Source: Caballeronia sp. LZ062
GTDB taxonomy: Bacteria; Pseudomonadota; Gammaproteobacteria; Burkholderiales; Burkholderiaceae
Direction: 5' to 3'
Length of the DNA: 64,000 nucleotides
Assembly (NCBI RefSeq): GCF_031450785.1
Contig: NZ_JARTWB010000002.1
Coordinates: 1,178,001-1,242,000 of the forward strand
The notes below the pieces were generated by a model, which saw only the letters and a program-made list of their open reading frames with translations, ran no database searches and was not told where the DNA came from. Shown here piece by piece: positions 1 to 8,654 of this stretch. The position numbers were made by a program, and so were the translations under genes. The number at the start of each line of letters is the position of its first letter. The first letter of the stretch is position 1.

Positions 1-2179
1 TGTCCGGATTGACGTCCGTGTTGGTGAGCGTGTTGTACTGGCGTCCCGAATAGCGCACCGCGAGCGTCGCCGCGGTTCTCGCGTTCGCGCGATACGTTGC
101 GACCGCGTTCGCCCGCCACAGCGGAATGCGATAGAAGTACTTGCCAACCGACGCTGGGTTGCCGCTGTTCGCGATGATCTTCGACTGCGTGTACGCGACG
201 TTCGCCGCGAGATCGAGCCCGCGCAGGATGACGTCCTCTCCTTCGTAGCTCGCCTCCGCGCCGCGCGAACGCACTTTGTCGATATTCTGAAAGTTCGTCA
301 CGTTCGGAATGACGGTCGTGTTGGTCTGACTGAGGATGGTGTTCTTGACGTCGTCCTGAAACAGCGTGAAGCGGTATAGGCCACTGCCGTGCTCCCATTG
401 CGCGGTCAGTTCCTTCGAAAGATCGTCTTCCGGCTGCAGGTTCGGATTGCTGTTGACGATCGACACGCCGTTGATCTGCCCCTGGAACAGTTCGCCGACA
501 GTCGGAAAGCGATACGCCCGCCCAATGGATGCGCGCAGCGTCCACTCGTTCGTGGCCTCGAAAGAGAGCGACGCCTTGGGCGACCAGTGGCTCTGGCTGG
601 CATCGCTGTAATCGAGCGATGTCGCGCCGACCGCGCGCGTGCCGTCGTAGGCGTTCCAGTTCTCGTAACGCACGCCGTAGGTGAATGCCCAGCGCGGCAG
701 GAAGCGCCAGGCGTCCTGCGCGTAGACCGCCTGCGTGCGGGTGCGGCCGCCGAACGCATTGGCGAAAGTGACGCCCGCCCCATCGCGCCATGCGGCAGTG
801 TTCGAAGTCACGTTATCGAGAAAGTAGTTGTCGTAGTGATAGCCGAACGCGAGCGCATGCGCGGCGAGTCCCGAGCGCGCGGCGGGCGTCCAGCTCGTGC
901 GCAGGTCGAGCGACTTCCACCCGGATCCGGAGCCGTCCGTGAGCGTGCCGGGGCCGTCGCCCGGCTCGCCCGCGTTGGCGGTGCGCGCGATGCTCTGCGT
1001 GATGTCGAAATACGATGCGACGGCTTCCGCGTTCCAGCCGGTGTCGTTGTGCGTGCGCAGCGACAGCCCGTAGAGAAAGTTCTCGCTCGATCCCATGCTC
1101 GGCGCGAACGTCGCCGCGGGGAGCGTGTATTCGAAGCCGCCGATGTTCACGCGCCCGCTATACACGGGCTTGCCGGCCGCGTCGCGCAGGAAGGTCGTCG
1201 TATCGCTGTTGTACTTTTGATGCCAGTAACCGAGCGTAAAGCCGGCCTGGAGCGTGTTCGTGATGTCGTAGGCGAGCTTCACGCGCAACTGGTCCTGAAA
1301 CGTGCGCTCGATGCCCTCCGACGACGTGCCGAGCACCGCCGTGCGCGCGTTGTTCTGATCGTTATAAAAAGTCGCGCCGGTGACGAGCCGGTCGGCGGCG
1401 CTGGCGGGCGTTCGCGATTGTGCGAGCGTCGCGAATTGCAGCGGCTGCCCGGTGTTTTCCAGATGATCGACGCCGATCAGAAACGACAGCTTGCCGATGC
1501 GGTCGCCGACGGTCGCCGTCGTATTCGCACCGTTGAAGCTGCGGTTGATGCCGAAGAGATCGAAGTGCTGCGTGAACGCCTGCACCTTCGCGTCGGATTC
1601 GAACCGGGTCGGCATGCGCGTCGTGATCGCGACGGTCGCGCCGATCGAATTGCCCGGATAGAGCGCCGAGTACGGACCGTAGATGACGTCCGTGCGCGCG
1701 ATGTCGTCGGCGAAGACCATCGACCAGCGCGGCGCGAACGTGAACGTGTTGCCGAGGAAATTGCTGAGCAGAAGGCCGTCGGCATACACGAGGCCGCGCG
1801 CCGTCTGCGCGTTGCTCGTGCCGCGCACGGCGATGGGCGCGTTCACGTCGCCGATGAAACGCTTGCGCACGGCCATGTTCGGCGCGTACTTCAACACGTC
1901 TTCGGGCGTGACGACGTTCCAGTATTGCGACTCGTCGGAGGTGACGGTCGCGACGCTCTCAGGCAGGTTCGGATCGAGCGGCGAGCGCGCGGGCGAAGAC
2001 TGCGCGCTCACCATCACCGGCGCGAGCGTGGTTTCGGCGTCGGAAGCCGGCGCTGCGGCGGCGGTGGAAGTGGCGGACCACGCGGCGTGGGCGAACAAGG
2101 ACAACGGCAATGCGGCGTGCAAGGACGCGACGGCACGACGGCGCGCGTGTCGGCGCGCTCGCGTGAGGAGCGTGAACAT
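1..2179 (-). CDS. TonB-dependent outer-membrane receptor (C-terminus cut by window edge)
   Basis: About 726 residues are present and the reading frame runs off the window start, so the last barrel strands are missing. An ATG at 2179 gives an Arg-rich n-region, a hydrophobic stretch and an Ala-rich cleavage area, followed by a plug domain (about residues 60-180) with the typical pattern APNMAVRKRF...PIAVRG...RTDVIYGPYSALYPGNSIG. The rest is alternating aromatic/polar sequence with repeated 'LRASIGRAYRFPTVGELF'-like barrel strands, as in FecA/OprC-type receptors. It would import a metal complex or siderophore across the outer membrane using TonB energy. The neighbouring upstream gene is a His-rich DUF2946 protein; in my knowledge DUF2946 genes often sit beside copper-type TonB receptors, so a metal ligand is likely but not proven. 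The substrate cannot be read from the sequence. Confidence 0.9.
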   Translation of the reverse strand, partial: MFTLLTRARRHARRRAVASLHAALPLSLFAHAAWSATSTAAAAPASDAETTLAPVMVSAQSSPARSPLDPNLPESVATVTSDESQYWNVVTPEDVLKYAPNMAVRKRFIGDVNAPIAVRGTSNAQTARGLVYADGLLLSNFLGNTFTFAPRWSMVFADDIARTDVIYGPYSALYPGNSIGATVAITTRMPTRFESDAKVQAFTQHFDLFGINRSFNGANTTATVGDRIGKLSFLIGVDHLENTGQPLQFATLAQSRTPASAADRLVTGATFYNDQNNARTAVLGTSSEGIERTFQDQLRVKLAYDITNTLQAGFTLGYWHQKYNSDTTTFLRDAAGKPVYSGRVNIGGFEYTLPAATFAPSMGSSENFLYGLSLRTHNDTGWNAEAVASYFDITQSIARTANAGEPGDGPGTLTDGSGSGWKSLDLRTSWTPAARSGLAAHALAFGYHYDNYFLDNVTSNTAAWRDGAGVTFANAFGGRTRTQAVYAQDAWRFLPRWAFTYGVRYENWNAYDGTRAVGATSLDYSDASQSHWSPKASLSFEATNEWTLRASIGRAYRFPTVGELFQGQINGVSIVNSNPNLQPEDDLSKELTAQWEHGSGLYRFTLFQDDVKNTILSQTNTTVIPNVTNFQNIDKVRSRGAEASYEGEDVILRGLDLAANVAYTQSKIIANSGNPASVGKYFYRIPLWRANAVATYRANARTAATLAVRYSGRQYNTLTNTDVNPD

Positions 2180-2273
2180 GATGAGTTCCTGAATGAGCTG
2201 ACGAGCGAAACGCGCGCGTCGCCGGGCGCTCAGGCGCCGGGCGAAAATCGCTGCGATCGGACGGAGAACGGCT

Positions 2274-2699
2274 TCAGGAATCGACGGGCGGCGCGCGGGC
2301 AGACGCGGCGTTGTAGGACTTCGAGCACGCGGCGTCGACGACCGCGATGGGCGCCGCGCGCGTGACGCGCTCGATACGCGTGACGGCTTGCGAGGCCGCT
2401 GAAGCGACCGGCAAATGATGCGCGAGCAGCCCGCAATACGAGCAGGCGTCGAAATGCCCTGCGCCGTCGTGATGGCTTGCCTGCTCGTCGGCGTCAGCGT
2501 GCGAAGTATGGTGAGAAGCGTGCTCGCCGCTTTGCGCGAGCAGTCCGGCGAGCGTATCGACGGTACAGAGGGCGGCTTCGGGATCGAGCGCCTCGTTGCG
2601 CGCCGCGATGCTCTGGCTGATGACCGGCGCGACAATGGCGAGCCACATGGCGGCGATGCCGAGCCATGCGACAAAGCGATTGCGCGCGTTGCGGGTCAT
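2274..2699 (-). CDS. DUF2946 family small membrane/periplasmic protein, His-rich
   Basis: 141 residues starting at ATG 2699; a longer frame exists upstream, but its first 26 codons look unlike a protein start. A hydrophobic segment (about residues 11-31) would act as signal or membrane anchor. It is followed by a histidine-rich stretch (HASHHTSHADADEQASHH, about residues 60-77) and a CSYC motif (residues 86-89) followed by LLAHH, the DUF2946 hallmark. The His cluster and CxxC suggest a metal-binding (perhaps copper) periplasmic face. It lies 94 bp upstream of the TonB receptor on the same strand and is probably co-transcribed with it. Its biochemical role is not established. Confidence 0.8.
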   Translation of the reverse strand: MTRNARNRFVAWLGIAAMWLAIVAPVISQSIAARNEALDPEAALCTVDTLAGLLAQSGEHASHHTSHADADEQASHHDGAGHFDACSYCGLLAHHLPVASAASQAVTRIERVTRAAPIAVVDAACSKSYNAASARAPPVDS

Positions 2700-2969
2700 T
2701 GAAAAGCGGGCGAGCCGATCGGAGGGAGTTGTGCAAGATTCTAGGCAGACGACTGCCTTGCCGCAACGTGCGCGCACGGATGTGGTTCAAAGCGAGCGGC
2801 GTTATGTCGCGTCGTCCAGCGACCTCTGCCGCAGACACGCGAATTCACAGACATCGCCTGACGAATGCGTTAGAATGCGCGGCTTGGCACAGTGGACCGG
2901 TGCCGAACACGGGACGTATGAGCAGAAGCCAGCAGGAACAAACCCGCTGCCTCGCGAAGCGCCCGTGCT

Positions 2970-3056
2970 GCGAGGATGGCGAAATTGGTAGACGCACCAG
3001 GTTTAGGTCCTGACGCCCGCAAGGGTGTGGGGGTTCGAGTCCCCCTCCTCGCACCA
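2970..3056 (+). tRNA. tRNA-Leu (anticodon UAG)
   Basis: The acceptor strand GCGAGGA at 2970-2976 pairs with TCCTCGC at 3046-3052, followed by the encoded ACCA. The T-arm has GGTTCGAGTCC. The anticodon loop TTTAGGT places TAG at positions 34-36. A long variable arm (around GACGCCCGCAAGGGTGT) marks a class II tRNA, consistent with leucine. It decodes CUN-type leucine codons. A possible -10 (TAGAAT, 2871-2876) lies about 95 bp upstream, but its pairing with a -35 is weak. Confidence 0.96.
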
Positions 3057-3082
3057 CTCCCCCAACCGCTCGTTCAGAGCGT

Positions 3083-3469
3083 CTACAGCGCGATCTCGCT
3101 GAGTTCGACCATCATCACTTCGCCTTTCTCCTGCGATCGTCCCGCGAAGTCCACGCCCGTTTGATTCATCAGCTTCCTGATCTCTTCCGGTACGCGATCG
3201 CTCGCGCGCGCGGCGGCGATCGGCCGGTCGAGGTTCGAAAGGAATTGGCGCACGCTCGACGGCGGCATATGCACGAACACGTTGAGCGGATACGACAGCT
3301 TCGCGTCCGCGTGACGCGCCGCCGTGATGTGCAGCCCGGGCGTCGGCGACACGCTCATCTGGCGCGGGCAGACGCGAAAATCGAAGCCCAGGCCGGTCGC
3401 GACGCTTCTCACGATAAGCGGCAGGCACTTGTCGCCAAACTGTTTGTTTTCCGTTTTGCTGAGCGGCAT
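3083..3469 (-). CDS. conserved hypothetical protein, 128 aa
   Basis: I do not recognise a named family. The frame extends far upstream to 3769, but the ATG at 3469 is preceded by a good ribosome site (ACGGAGACC) and the upstream extension is Arg/Pro-rich shadow coding over the neighbouring divergent gene. The protein is soluble, with no signal peptide or membrane segment, and has two cysteines in the first third. It begins MPLSKTENKQFGDKCLP and ends with an acidic/hydrophobic tail. It is transcribed divergently from the squalene/phytoene-synthase-like gene at 3685 and ends 26 bp from the tRNA-Leu 3' end on the opposite strand. No function is inferred. Confidence 0.7.
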   Translation of the reverse strand: MPLSKTENKQFGDKCLPLIVRSVATGLGFDFRVCPRQMSVSPTPGLHITAARHADAKLSYPLNVFVHMPPSSVRQFLSNLDRPIAAARASDRVPEEIRKLMNQTGVDFAGRSQEKGEVMMVELSEIAL

Positions 3470-3684
3470 GGCGGTCTCCGTAGGTCTCGCGCTTGTACGT
3501 GTTTCGCGCAGTGTTGCGCGGGACGGGCGCGGCGTCGGTGGGTCGGCGCACACGCGAAGGCGGCGCGGCGCCGGCGGCTGCGAAACCCGCGCCGCGATAA
3601 AATGGGCGCCCGCCTCGCTCGACGCCTTGCGGCACCACCAGCACAGAACAGCCTGTCCGCCATCGACACCCACAAGCTCCGTCC

Positions 3685-4515
3685 GTGAATTTCGACGCTT
3701 ACTGCCAGCAAAAGGCCGCCCCCGAAGGCTCCGGCACGTACTACGCGCTGCGCCGCGCCCCGGCTGCACGTCAGCCGCTTCTCACCGCCCTGTACGCGCT
3801 TTATCGCGAGCTGGAGGAAACGGTCAAGGAGACGAGCGATCCGACCATCGGCCGCACCAAGCATCTGTGGTGGCAGAGCGAACTGGAGCGGCTCTTCGCC
3901 GGCGAACCGACGCATCCGGTCACGAAGGCGCTCAAAGCTCACGCTGACGGAAGCGGCGTGCTCGACGAACAAGGCCGCGCGTCGCTGGCGACGCTCGTCG
4001 ACGGTTTCGCGATGGATCTCGATCAGGCGCGCTATCTCGACTGGCCGGGCTTGCGGCGTTATCTGGAGCAGACGGGCGGCGCGTTCGGGACCACCGTCGC
4101 GCGTGCCACTGCGCGTGGCGACGTTTCGCCGTGGGCCGCGCCGCTCGGCTCGGCGCTGCTGCTCGCCGAACGCGTGCAGGAGATAGGCGACGACGCGCGC
4201 AACGGCCGCGTCTACGTGCCCATCGACGAATTGCAGCGGTTCAACGTCACGGCGGCGGACATCATCAACCGCAAGTACAGCGACGCGTTTACCGGACTCA
4301 TGCGCTTTCAGACGGAGCGCGCGCGCCGGGCGCTCGACGATGCCCTTGCCGCGATTCCGCCCGCCGAGCGTGCCTCGCAGCGTGTTTTGCGGGCGCAGGC
4401 GGCGCTGTCGCTGGCGCGCTTCGATGAAATCGAGCGCGAAGGCTTCAAGGTGCTGCACCAGCGCATCTCGCTCACGCCGATCCGCAAGCTGTGGATCACG
4501 TGGCGCACGCGATAA
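3685..4515 (+). CDS. squalene/phytoene synthase family protein (trans-isoprenyl diphosphate synthase, HH superfamily)
   Basis: 276 residues from a GTG start at 3685, close to the family length of 270-300. The fold signature is visible in the all-helical layout and in the second Asp-rich region, ALLLAERVQEIGDDARNGRVYVP, equivalent to LQLTNILRDVGEDARRGR-YLP in active enzymes. The family condenses two farnesyl or geranylgeranyl diphosphates head to head (hopanoid precursor or carotenoid entry). Here the first metal-binding motif, normally DxxxD around residue 50, reads RELEETVKE, and the first Asp of the second motif is Glu. This may mean altered substrate handling or loss of activity. There are no hopanoid (hpn) or carotenoid genes beside it. 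Its 3' end is part of the tandem repeat at 4501-4710. Confidence 0.8.
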   Translation: MNFDAYCQQKAAPEGSGTYYALRRAPAARQPLLTALYALYRELEETVKETSDPTIGRTKHLWWQSELERLFAGEPTHPVTKALKAHADGSGVLDEQGRASLATLVDGFAMDLDQARYLDWPGLRRYLEQTGGAFGTTVARATARGDVSPWAAPLGSALLLAERVQEIGDDARNGRVYVPIDELQRFNVTAADIINRKYSDAFTGLMRFQTERARRALDDALAAIPPAERASQRVLRAQAALSLARFDEIEREGFKVLHQRISLTPIRKLWITWRTR

Positions 4516-4710
4516 GCCGAACGCTCAGGCGCGAATAAGCAGCAGCGGCTGGAACCGCCGCCCCGAAAAACTGGCGCACGCGCTGAGCGAGACCTCGGAC
4601 GGGAATAAGCAGCAGCGGCACGAATCGCCGCCCCAAAACTGGCGCACGCGCTGAGCGACAACCTCAGGCGCGCAAGAGCGGCAGCGGCTCGAACGGCCGT
4701 CCGAGAATCG
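4501..4710. repeat. three tandem ~70-bp repeats fusing two convergent gene ends
   Basis: Units begin at 4501, 4572 and 4640, each with TGGCGCACGCG, giving periods of 71 and 68 bp. Every unit runs from the last codons of the plus-strand synthase gene (TGGCGCACGCG then a stop) to the last codons of the minus-strand DUF1501 gene (CAGCGGCT-GGAACC-GCCG). The first unit contains the real end of the synthase gene and the third contains the real end of the DUF1501 gene. The middle unit, the tail of the first and the head of the third are duplicated gene-end sequence with no role in either frame. Confidence 0.85.
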
Positions 4711-5611
4711 TTGCGGGGTCGACGTTCCAGCAACCATCGAGCGCCGTGGCGCACAGCCGCCTGAAATCGACGTCGGCCGTCAGCCCGCCTTCCGCGTCCA
4801 GTGCGTCCAGTCGCGGCGCTTCACCGAAGAGACCGCCGCGCACGGCGCCGCCCAATACGAACTGCGGCGCGGCGGCGCCATGCTCGGTACCGCGCGTGTC
4901 GTTCTCGCGCGCCGATCTTCCGAACTCCGAACGAGTCATGACCAGCGTGCTGCGCCAGTCGGCCGTCGCGAGCAACGCGCTGCGCAGCGAAGCGATGCCA
5001 TCGGCGAATTGCGCAAGCAGCGATGCATGACGCGCCGCCTGATGCTCGTGCGTGTCGAAGCCATCGAGCGTGAGCCGTATCACCGTGACGCCCTTCTGCG
5101 CGCGATTTGCGACAATCGCGCTTGCCGCCGCCTTGCACGACGTGGTGAACGATCGCGTATCGAAAGGCGCACTCGCCGGATGAACCGGCGCCGTTTGCGA
5201 CGCCTGAAAGCGCGCAAGCCACGCGTCACGCCGATATTCGTTTGCCTCCGACGCCGTGTGCCAGATCTGTTGCGCGCGGTAATGCGATCGGTTCGGCTGC
5301 GCGTAACCGACGCCCTGCACGATCGCGCATTCGCCCGCATGCCACGCGGCCATCAGCGGACGCAGCGCAGGATGCAATCCCGTGCGCTCGTCGATGCGAA
5401 GCGCCTGATCGCGGGGAATGGCGAGCGTGGGCCGCAGCGCGTGATATCGGGCGTCGGCGAAGGGAATCACGGTGTTGAGTCCGTCGTTGCCGCCGTTAAA
5501 GTCCACGAGCACGAGCGCCCTGATGGGTCGACGCGCTTCCGATGCGCGGCAGAGAGTCACGGGCTGAACGGCGACGACGCTTGCGACCGACAGGAACTCA
5601 CGTCTGTTCAT
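4664..5611 (-). CDS. DUF1501 domain-containing secreted protein
   Basis: 315 residues beginning MNRREFLSVASVVAVQP, a twin-arginine-like/secretory leader typical of DUF1501 proteins. The family core LVLVDFNGGNDGLNTVIPF, then HPALRPLMAAW, IVQGVGYAQPNRSHYRAQQIW and TLDGFDTHEHQ, is present. It ends TSEFGRSA-like (TRSEFGRSARENDTRGTEHG) and FEPLPLLRA. The usual family length is about 380-480 residues, so this member is short; the region after the RDAWLARF segment appears reduced. DUF1501 proteins resemble the sulfatase/alkaline phosphatase fold and commonly pair with a DUF1800 gene, which is not in this window. The 20-bp gap to the upstream small secreted-protein gene suggests an operon. Confidence 0.8.
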   Translation of the reverse strand: MNRREFLSVASVVAVQPVTLCRASEARRPIRALVLVDFNGGNDGLNTVIPFADARYHALRPTLAIPRDQALRIDERTGLHPALRPLMAAWHAGECAIVQGVGYAQPNRSHYRAQQIWHTASEANEYRRDAWLARFQASQTAPVHPASAPFDTRSFTTSCKAAASAIVANRAQKGVTVIRLTLDGFDTHEHQAARHASLLAQFADGIASLRSALLATADWRSTLVMTRSEFGRSARENDTRGTEHGAAAPQFVLGGAVRGGLFGEAPRLDALDAEGGLTADVDFRRLCATALDGCWNVDPATILGRPFEPLPLLRA

Positions 5612-5631
5612 CGCGCTCGTCCCCGTGTCGA

Positions 5632-6030
5632 TCAGCGTTTGTAGAGATCCCGCACGGCCTCTTCGATGTGCTGCCGCAGAAGGCGCCGCTCGTCGGCGGT
5701 CATCACGGTGTGGCGCGGCGGGCGCGCGGGCGGTGTGTCGTCGACCTGCTGCACGGGTTGCAGCGCAGCGGGCCTGGTGTCGCGATCGCGCTTGTTTGCG
5801 CCTTTACCCGTGCGTTCCTGCGCACGGATCATGCGTCCGTCGAAGCGGCTGGTGGGCGTGCGCACGGCGCGGTCGAACTCGATAGACGACGGAGACTGCG
5901 ATTGATCGAGGCGGGAAGATTGCGCGTGAGCATGCTGCGCGCTCAGTACGGCGTACAGCGCACTTGCAATTAGCGTCCTTCTGAGATTGCGCTCGGTGCG
6001 CTCAGGTCCGCGCCGCCGCGCTCCCTTCAT
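5632..6030 (-). CDS. small secreted hypothetical protein, 132 aa
   Basis: The ATG at 6030 has GAAGG eight bases upstream and gives an Arg-rich n-region followed by a hydrophobic segment ending in AQHAHAQ, a plausible signal-peptidase I site. The mature part is Arg/Pro/Gln-rich and probably disordered. It ends in a short helical motif (MTADERRLLRQHIEEAVRDLYKR, described here as an amphipathic C-terminal helix starting at about residue 110). It is directly upstream of the DUF1501 gene (20-bp gap) and probably co-transcribed. I do not know a function. Confidence 0.65.
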   Translation of the reverse strand: MKGARRRGPERTERNLRRTLIASALYAVLSAQHAHAQSSRLDQSQSPSSIEFDRAVRTPTSRFDGRMIRAQERTGKGANKRDRDTRPAALQPVQQVDDTPPARPPRHTVMTADERRLLRQHIEEAVRDLYKR

Positions 6031-6204
6031 GTTGTTCCCTTCGTTGCTCGACAACCGGACAGCCTCATTCTTTTCACGCGACTCGCGCAACCTGGTCGTG
6101 CTGCGTAAGCCACTAGTCTAATGGAGTATCTACCGAATGGCGGGCTTAGGTAAAGCAGTGTACTGAGAGAACTCCAGCCCCGTGCCACAGCCTCCGTAAA
6201 TTTT

Positions 6205-6237
6205 GTAACTAACTGTTACACTCGCTTTTGTTACAAA
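6205..6237. promoter_or_regulatory. GTAAC/GTTAC inverted and direct repeats upstream of ompR
   Basis: GTAAC (6205-6209), five bases, GTTAC (6215-6219) form an inverted repeat. A second TTTGTTACAAA palindrome is centred at 6232, with GTTAC starting 15 bp after the previous one. They lie 35-67 bp upstream of the ompR start in an otherwise AT-rich stretch. GTTAC/GTAAC half-sites resemble published E. coli OmpR boxes, so autoregulation is a reasonable inference. Confidence 0.5.
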
Positions 6238-6271
6238 CTCGGCGTTCGAACAAACGCGCTAAGATGCCGCC

Positions 6272-6997
6272 ATGGAAACCAAAAATCCTTCGAAAATTCT
6301 GGTAGTCGACGACGATCCGCGCCTGCGCGATCTGCTTCGGCGTTATCTCGGCGAGCAGGGCTTCAACGTGTATGTCGCGGAAAACGCCCCGTCGATGAAC
6401 AAGCTATGGGTGCGCGAGCGTTTCGATCTGCTCGTGCTGGACCTCATGCTTCCCGGCGAAGACGGCCTTTCCATCTGCCGGCGTCTGCGCGGCAGCAACG
6501 ACCGCACGCCCATCATCATGCTCACGGCGAAGGGCGAAGACGTGGACCGCATCGTCGGCCTCGAAATGGGCGCGGACGACTATCTGCCGAAGCCCTTCAA
6601 TCCACGAGAACTCGTCGCGCGCATTCACGCGGTGCTGCGCCGTCAAACGCCGTCGGAATTGCCCGGCGCGCCGTCCGAAACCACCGAAGTGTTCGAGTTC
6701 GGCGAATTCGCGTTGAATCTCGCCACGCGCACGCTGACCAAGAACGGCCAGGAGATTCCGCTCACTACCGGCGAATTCTCTGTGCTGAAGGTGTTCGCGC
6801 GTCATCCGCGCCAGCCGCTCTCGCGCGAAAAGCTGATGGAACTCGCACGCGGCCGCGAATACGAAGTGTTCGACCGCAGCCTCGACGTGCAGATTTCCCG
6901 CCTGCGCAAGCTGATCGAGCCGGATCCCAGCAGCCCGCGCTTCATTCAGACGGTGTGGGGCCTCGGCTACGTCTTCATCCCCGACGGCGCAGCTTGA
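6272..6997 (+). CDS. ompR: OmpR-type two-component response regulator
   Basis: 241 residues with an N-terminal receiver domain (about 8-122). It shows the acidic pair D13/D14, the phosphoacceptor D57 in LLVLDLMLPGEDG, T85 and K107 (YLPKPFNP). A winged-helix DNA-binding domain (about 140-238) follows, with the OmpR signature SLDVQISRLRKLIEPDP...TVWGLGYVF. It would be phosphorylated by the histidine kinase encoded 84 bp downstream and control outer-membrane and osmotic-response genes. No strong ribosome site precedes the ATG. Very close similarity to proteobacterial OmpR supports the name; the local regulon is not known. Confidence 0.92.
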   Translation: METKNPSKILVVDDDPRLRDLLRRYLGEQGFNVYVAENAPSMNKLWVRERFDLLVLDLMLPGEDGLSICRRLRGSNDRTPIIMLTAKGEDVDRIVGLEMGADDYLPKPFNPRELVARIHAVLRRQTPSELPGAPSETTEVFEFGEFALNLATRTLTKNGQEIPLTTGEFSVLKVFARHPRQPLSREKLMELARGREYEVFDRSLDVQISRLRKLIEPDPSSPRFIQTVWGLGYVFIPDGAA

Positions 6998-7081
6998 AGC
7001 GCGTCGCGCCGCCCCGTCATATGCACTTGAAGCGAGCCCGATACGCTTTATCCCCTTCACCGAGCGGAACCCGATAGATCC

Positions 7082-8452
7082 ATGCGCATCGACAGGCGGC
7101 TTCTGGCGCTTGCGTTCGGCGGCCTATTCTGGCGAACTTTCGCGCTGATCGCGCTACTCATCGCGGTCAGCCTCACCGCCTGGTTTCAGAGCTTTCGCGT
7201 GATCGAACGCGAGCCGCGCGCGCAGCGCGTGGCGCTTCAGCTCGTCGCTGTCGTCAAGCTCACGCGCACCGCCCTTCTCTATTCCGATCCCGATCTGCGC
7301 CGCGCGCTGCTCCAGGACCTGGAAAGCAACGAAGGCGTGCGCGTTTATCCGCGCGAGACCACGGACAAATACAAGCTCCAGCCGGACGAATCGCTGAATC
7401 GGCTGATCGAGCGCGACGTGCGCGGGCGGCTCGGCAACGACACGATCATCGCGCAGTCGGTGAATGACATACCGGGCGTCTGGATCAGCTTCAAGATCGA
7501 CGACGACGACTACTGGGTCGCGCTCGACCGTGATCAGCTCGACACCGTGACGGGCCTGCAATGGGCCGGCTGGGGCGTCTTCGCGCTGGCGCTGTCGCTC
7601 TTCGGCGCGGCGTTCATCACGAGTCTCGTGAACCGGCCGTTCGCGCGGCTCGCGCTGGCGGCGCGCAAGGTCGGCTCGGGCCAGGCGCCGGAACCGCTGC
7701 CTGAACGCGGAATGGGCGTTGCGGCCGAAACGAACCGCAGCTTCAACCAGATGGTGCAGGATTTGGAGCAGCTCGAAGCGGACCGCGCGCTGATGCTCGC
7801 CGGCATCTCGCACGACCTGCGCACGCCGCTCGCGCGCCTGCGGCTCGAAACGGAGATGAGTCCGTCGGACGAGGCGACCAAGCTCGCGATGATCGACGAC
7901 ATCGAGCAGATGGACATGATCATCGGGCGCTTTCTGGACTACGCGCGGCCGATGCAGCGCATGCCCGAAGCCGTCGATCTCTCGATGATCGCAAGCGAAC
8001 TCGCCGCACGCTTCCATGCGGACGAAGGCGTCGTGATGCGCACGGATCTGGCGCCCGGCGCGATCATCGAAGGCGATCCGACCGACGCGAGGCGCGTCGT
8101 CGGCAATCTGCTCGAAAACGCGCGCAAATACGGGCGCAGCGAACGCGACGACATCGCGCGCATCACGCTGCAAACGCGCGTCGCGCACGGGCGCGTCGAG
8201 CTGTCCGTGATGGACGAAGGCCTCGGCATCCCCGACGATCAGGTCGCGCTCATCACGCGACCGTTCTATCGCGTGGACGCGGCGCGCACGCAGGCGAACG
8301 GCACGGGCCTCGGCATGGCGATCGTGCAGCGGCTCGTCACGCGGCAGCGCGGCTCGCTCAGGCTGCGTAACCGCACGCCGCTGCCTGGCTTCGAAGTGAC
8401 CATCGACTTCCCGCAAATGAAGGGCGCGCGCTTCGACGGCCCGCGCGACTGA
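7082..8452 (+). CDS. envZ: EnvZ-like sensor histidine kinase
   Basis: 456 residues with two membrane spans (about 12-33 and 158-181) bracketing a periplasmic sensor of about 125 residues. A HAMP linker ends near residue 232, and the H-box AGISHDLRTPLARLRLE carries the phosphorylated H244. The ATP-binding domain has an N-box (GNLLENARKYGR, N346), a G1 box (DEGLGIP) and a G2 box (GTGLGMAIV). It autophosphorylates and passes phosphate to the OmpR protein encoded immediately upstream, with which it forms an operon. A 453-residue frame on the opposite strand is only a GC shadow. Confidence 0.9.
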   Translation: MRIDRRLLALAFGGLFWRTFALIALLIAVSLTAWFQSFRVIEREPRAQRVALQLVAVVKLTRTALLYSDPDLRRALLQDLESNEGVRVYPRETTDKYKLQPDESLNRLIERDVRGRLGNDTIIAQSVNDIPGVWISFKIDDDDYWVALDRDQLDTVTGLQWAGWGVFALALSLFGAAFITSLVNRPFARLALAARKVGSGQAPEPLPERGMGVAAETNRSFNQMVQDLEQLEADRALMLAGISHDLRTPLARLRLETEMSPSDEATKLAMIDDIEQMDMIIGRFLDYARPMQRMPEAVDLSMIASELAARFHADEGVVMRTDLAPGAIIEGDPTDARRVVGNLLENARKYGRSERDDIARITLQTRVAHGRVELSVMDEGLGIPDDQVALITRPFYRVDAARTQANGTGLGMAIVQRLVTRQRGSLRLRNRTPLPGFEVTIDFPQMKGARFDGPRD

Positions 8453-8520
8453 CGCAGGCGCGTGTCCCGCGACTCGGTCGCACGTTCGAAAAAAGCTATC
8501 TGTGTCATTGGGCAAACCTT

Positions 8521-8549
8521 TTGAACCGGTTCTGCCGCGGGGTTATCAT
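8521..8549 (+). promoter_or_regulatory. sigma-70-type promoter for ahpC
   Basis: TTGAAC at 8521-8526 and TATCAT at 8544-8549 are separated by 17 bp, about 105 bp upstream of the ahpC start. This is the best -35/-10 pair in the 202-bp gap after envZ. Confidence 0.55.
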
Positions 8550-8654
8550 GATCCGTTACGACGCGCGGCATTCACGGCCATGCTGTCATGCGCGCGTTAC
8601 CGCTTTCCGGTAGTTTGGCTTGAGTTGTCCTTTCAACGAACACAGGAGCGTTGC

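Noticed and set aside
2845..3057. 70-aa minus-strand frame across the tRNA-Leu
   Set aside because: Antisense of a tRNA gives a typical spurious GGGLEPP-like protein; the tRNA fold is unambiguous.
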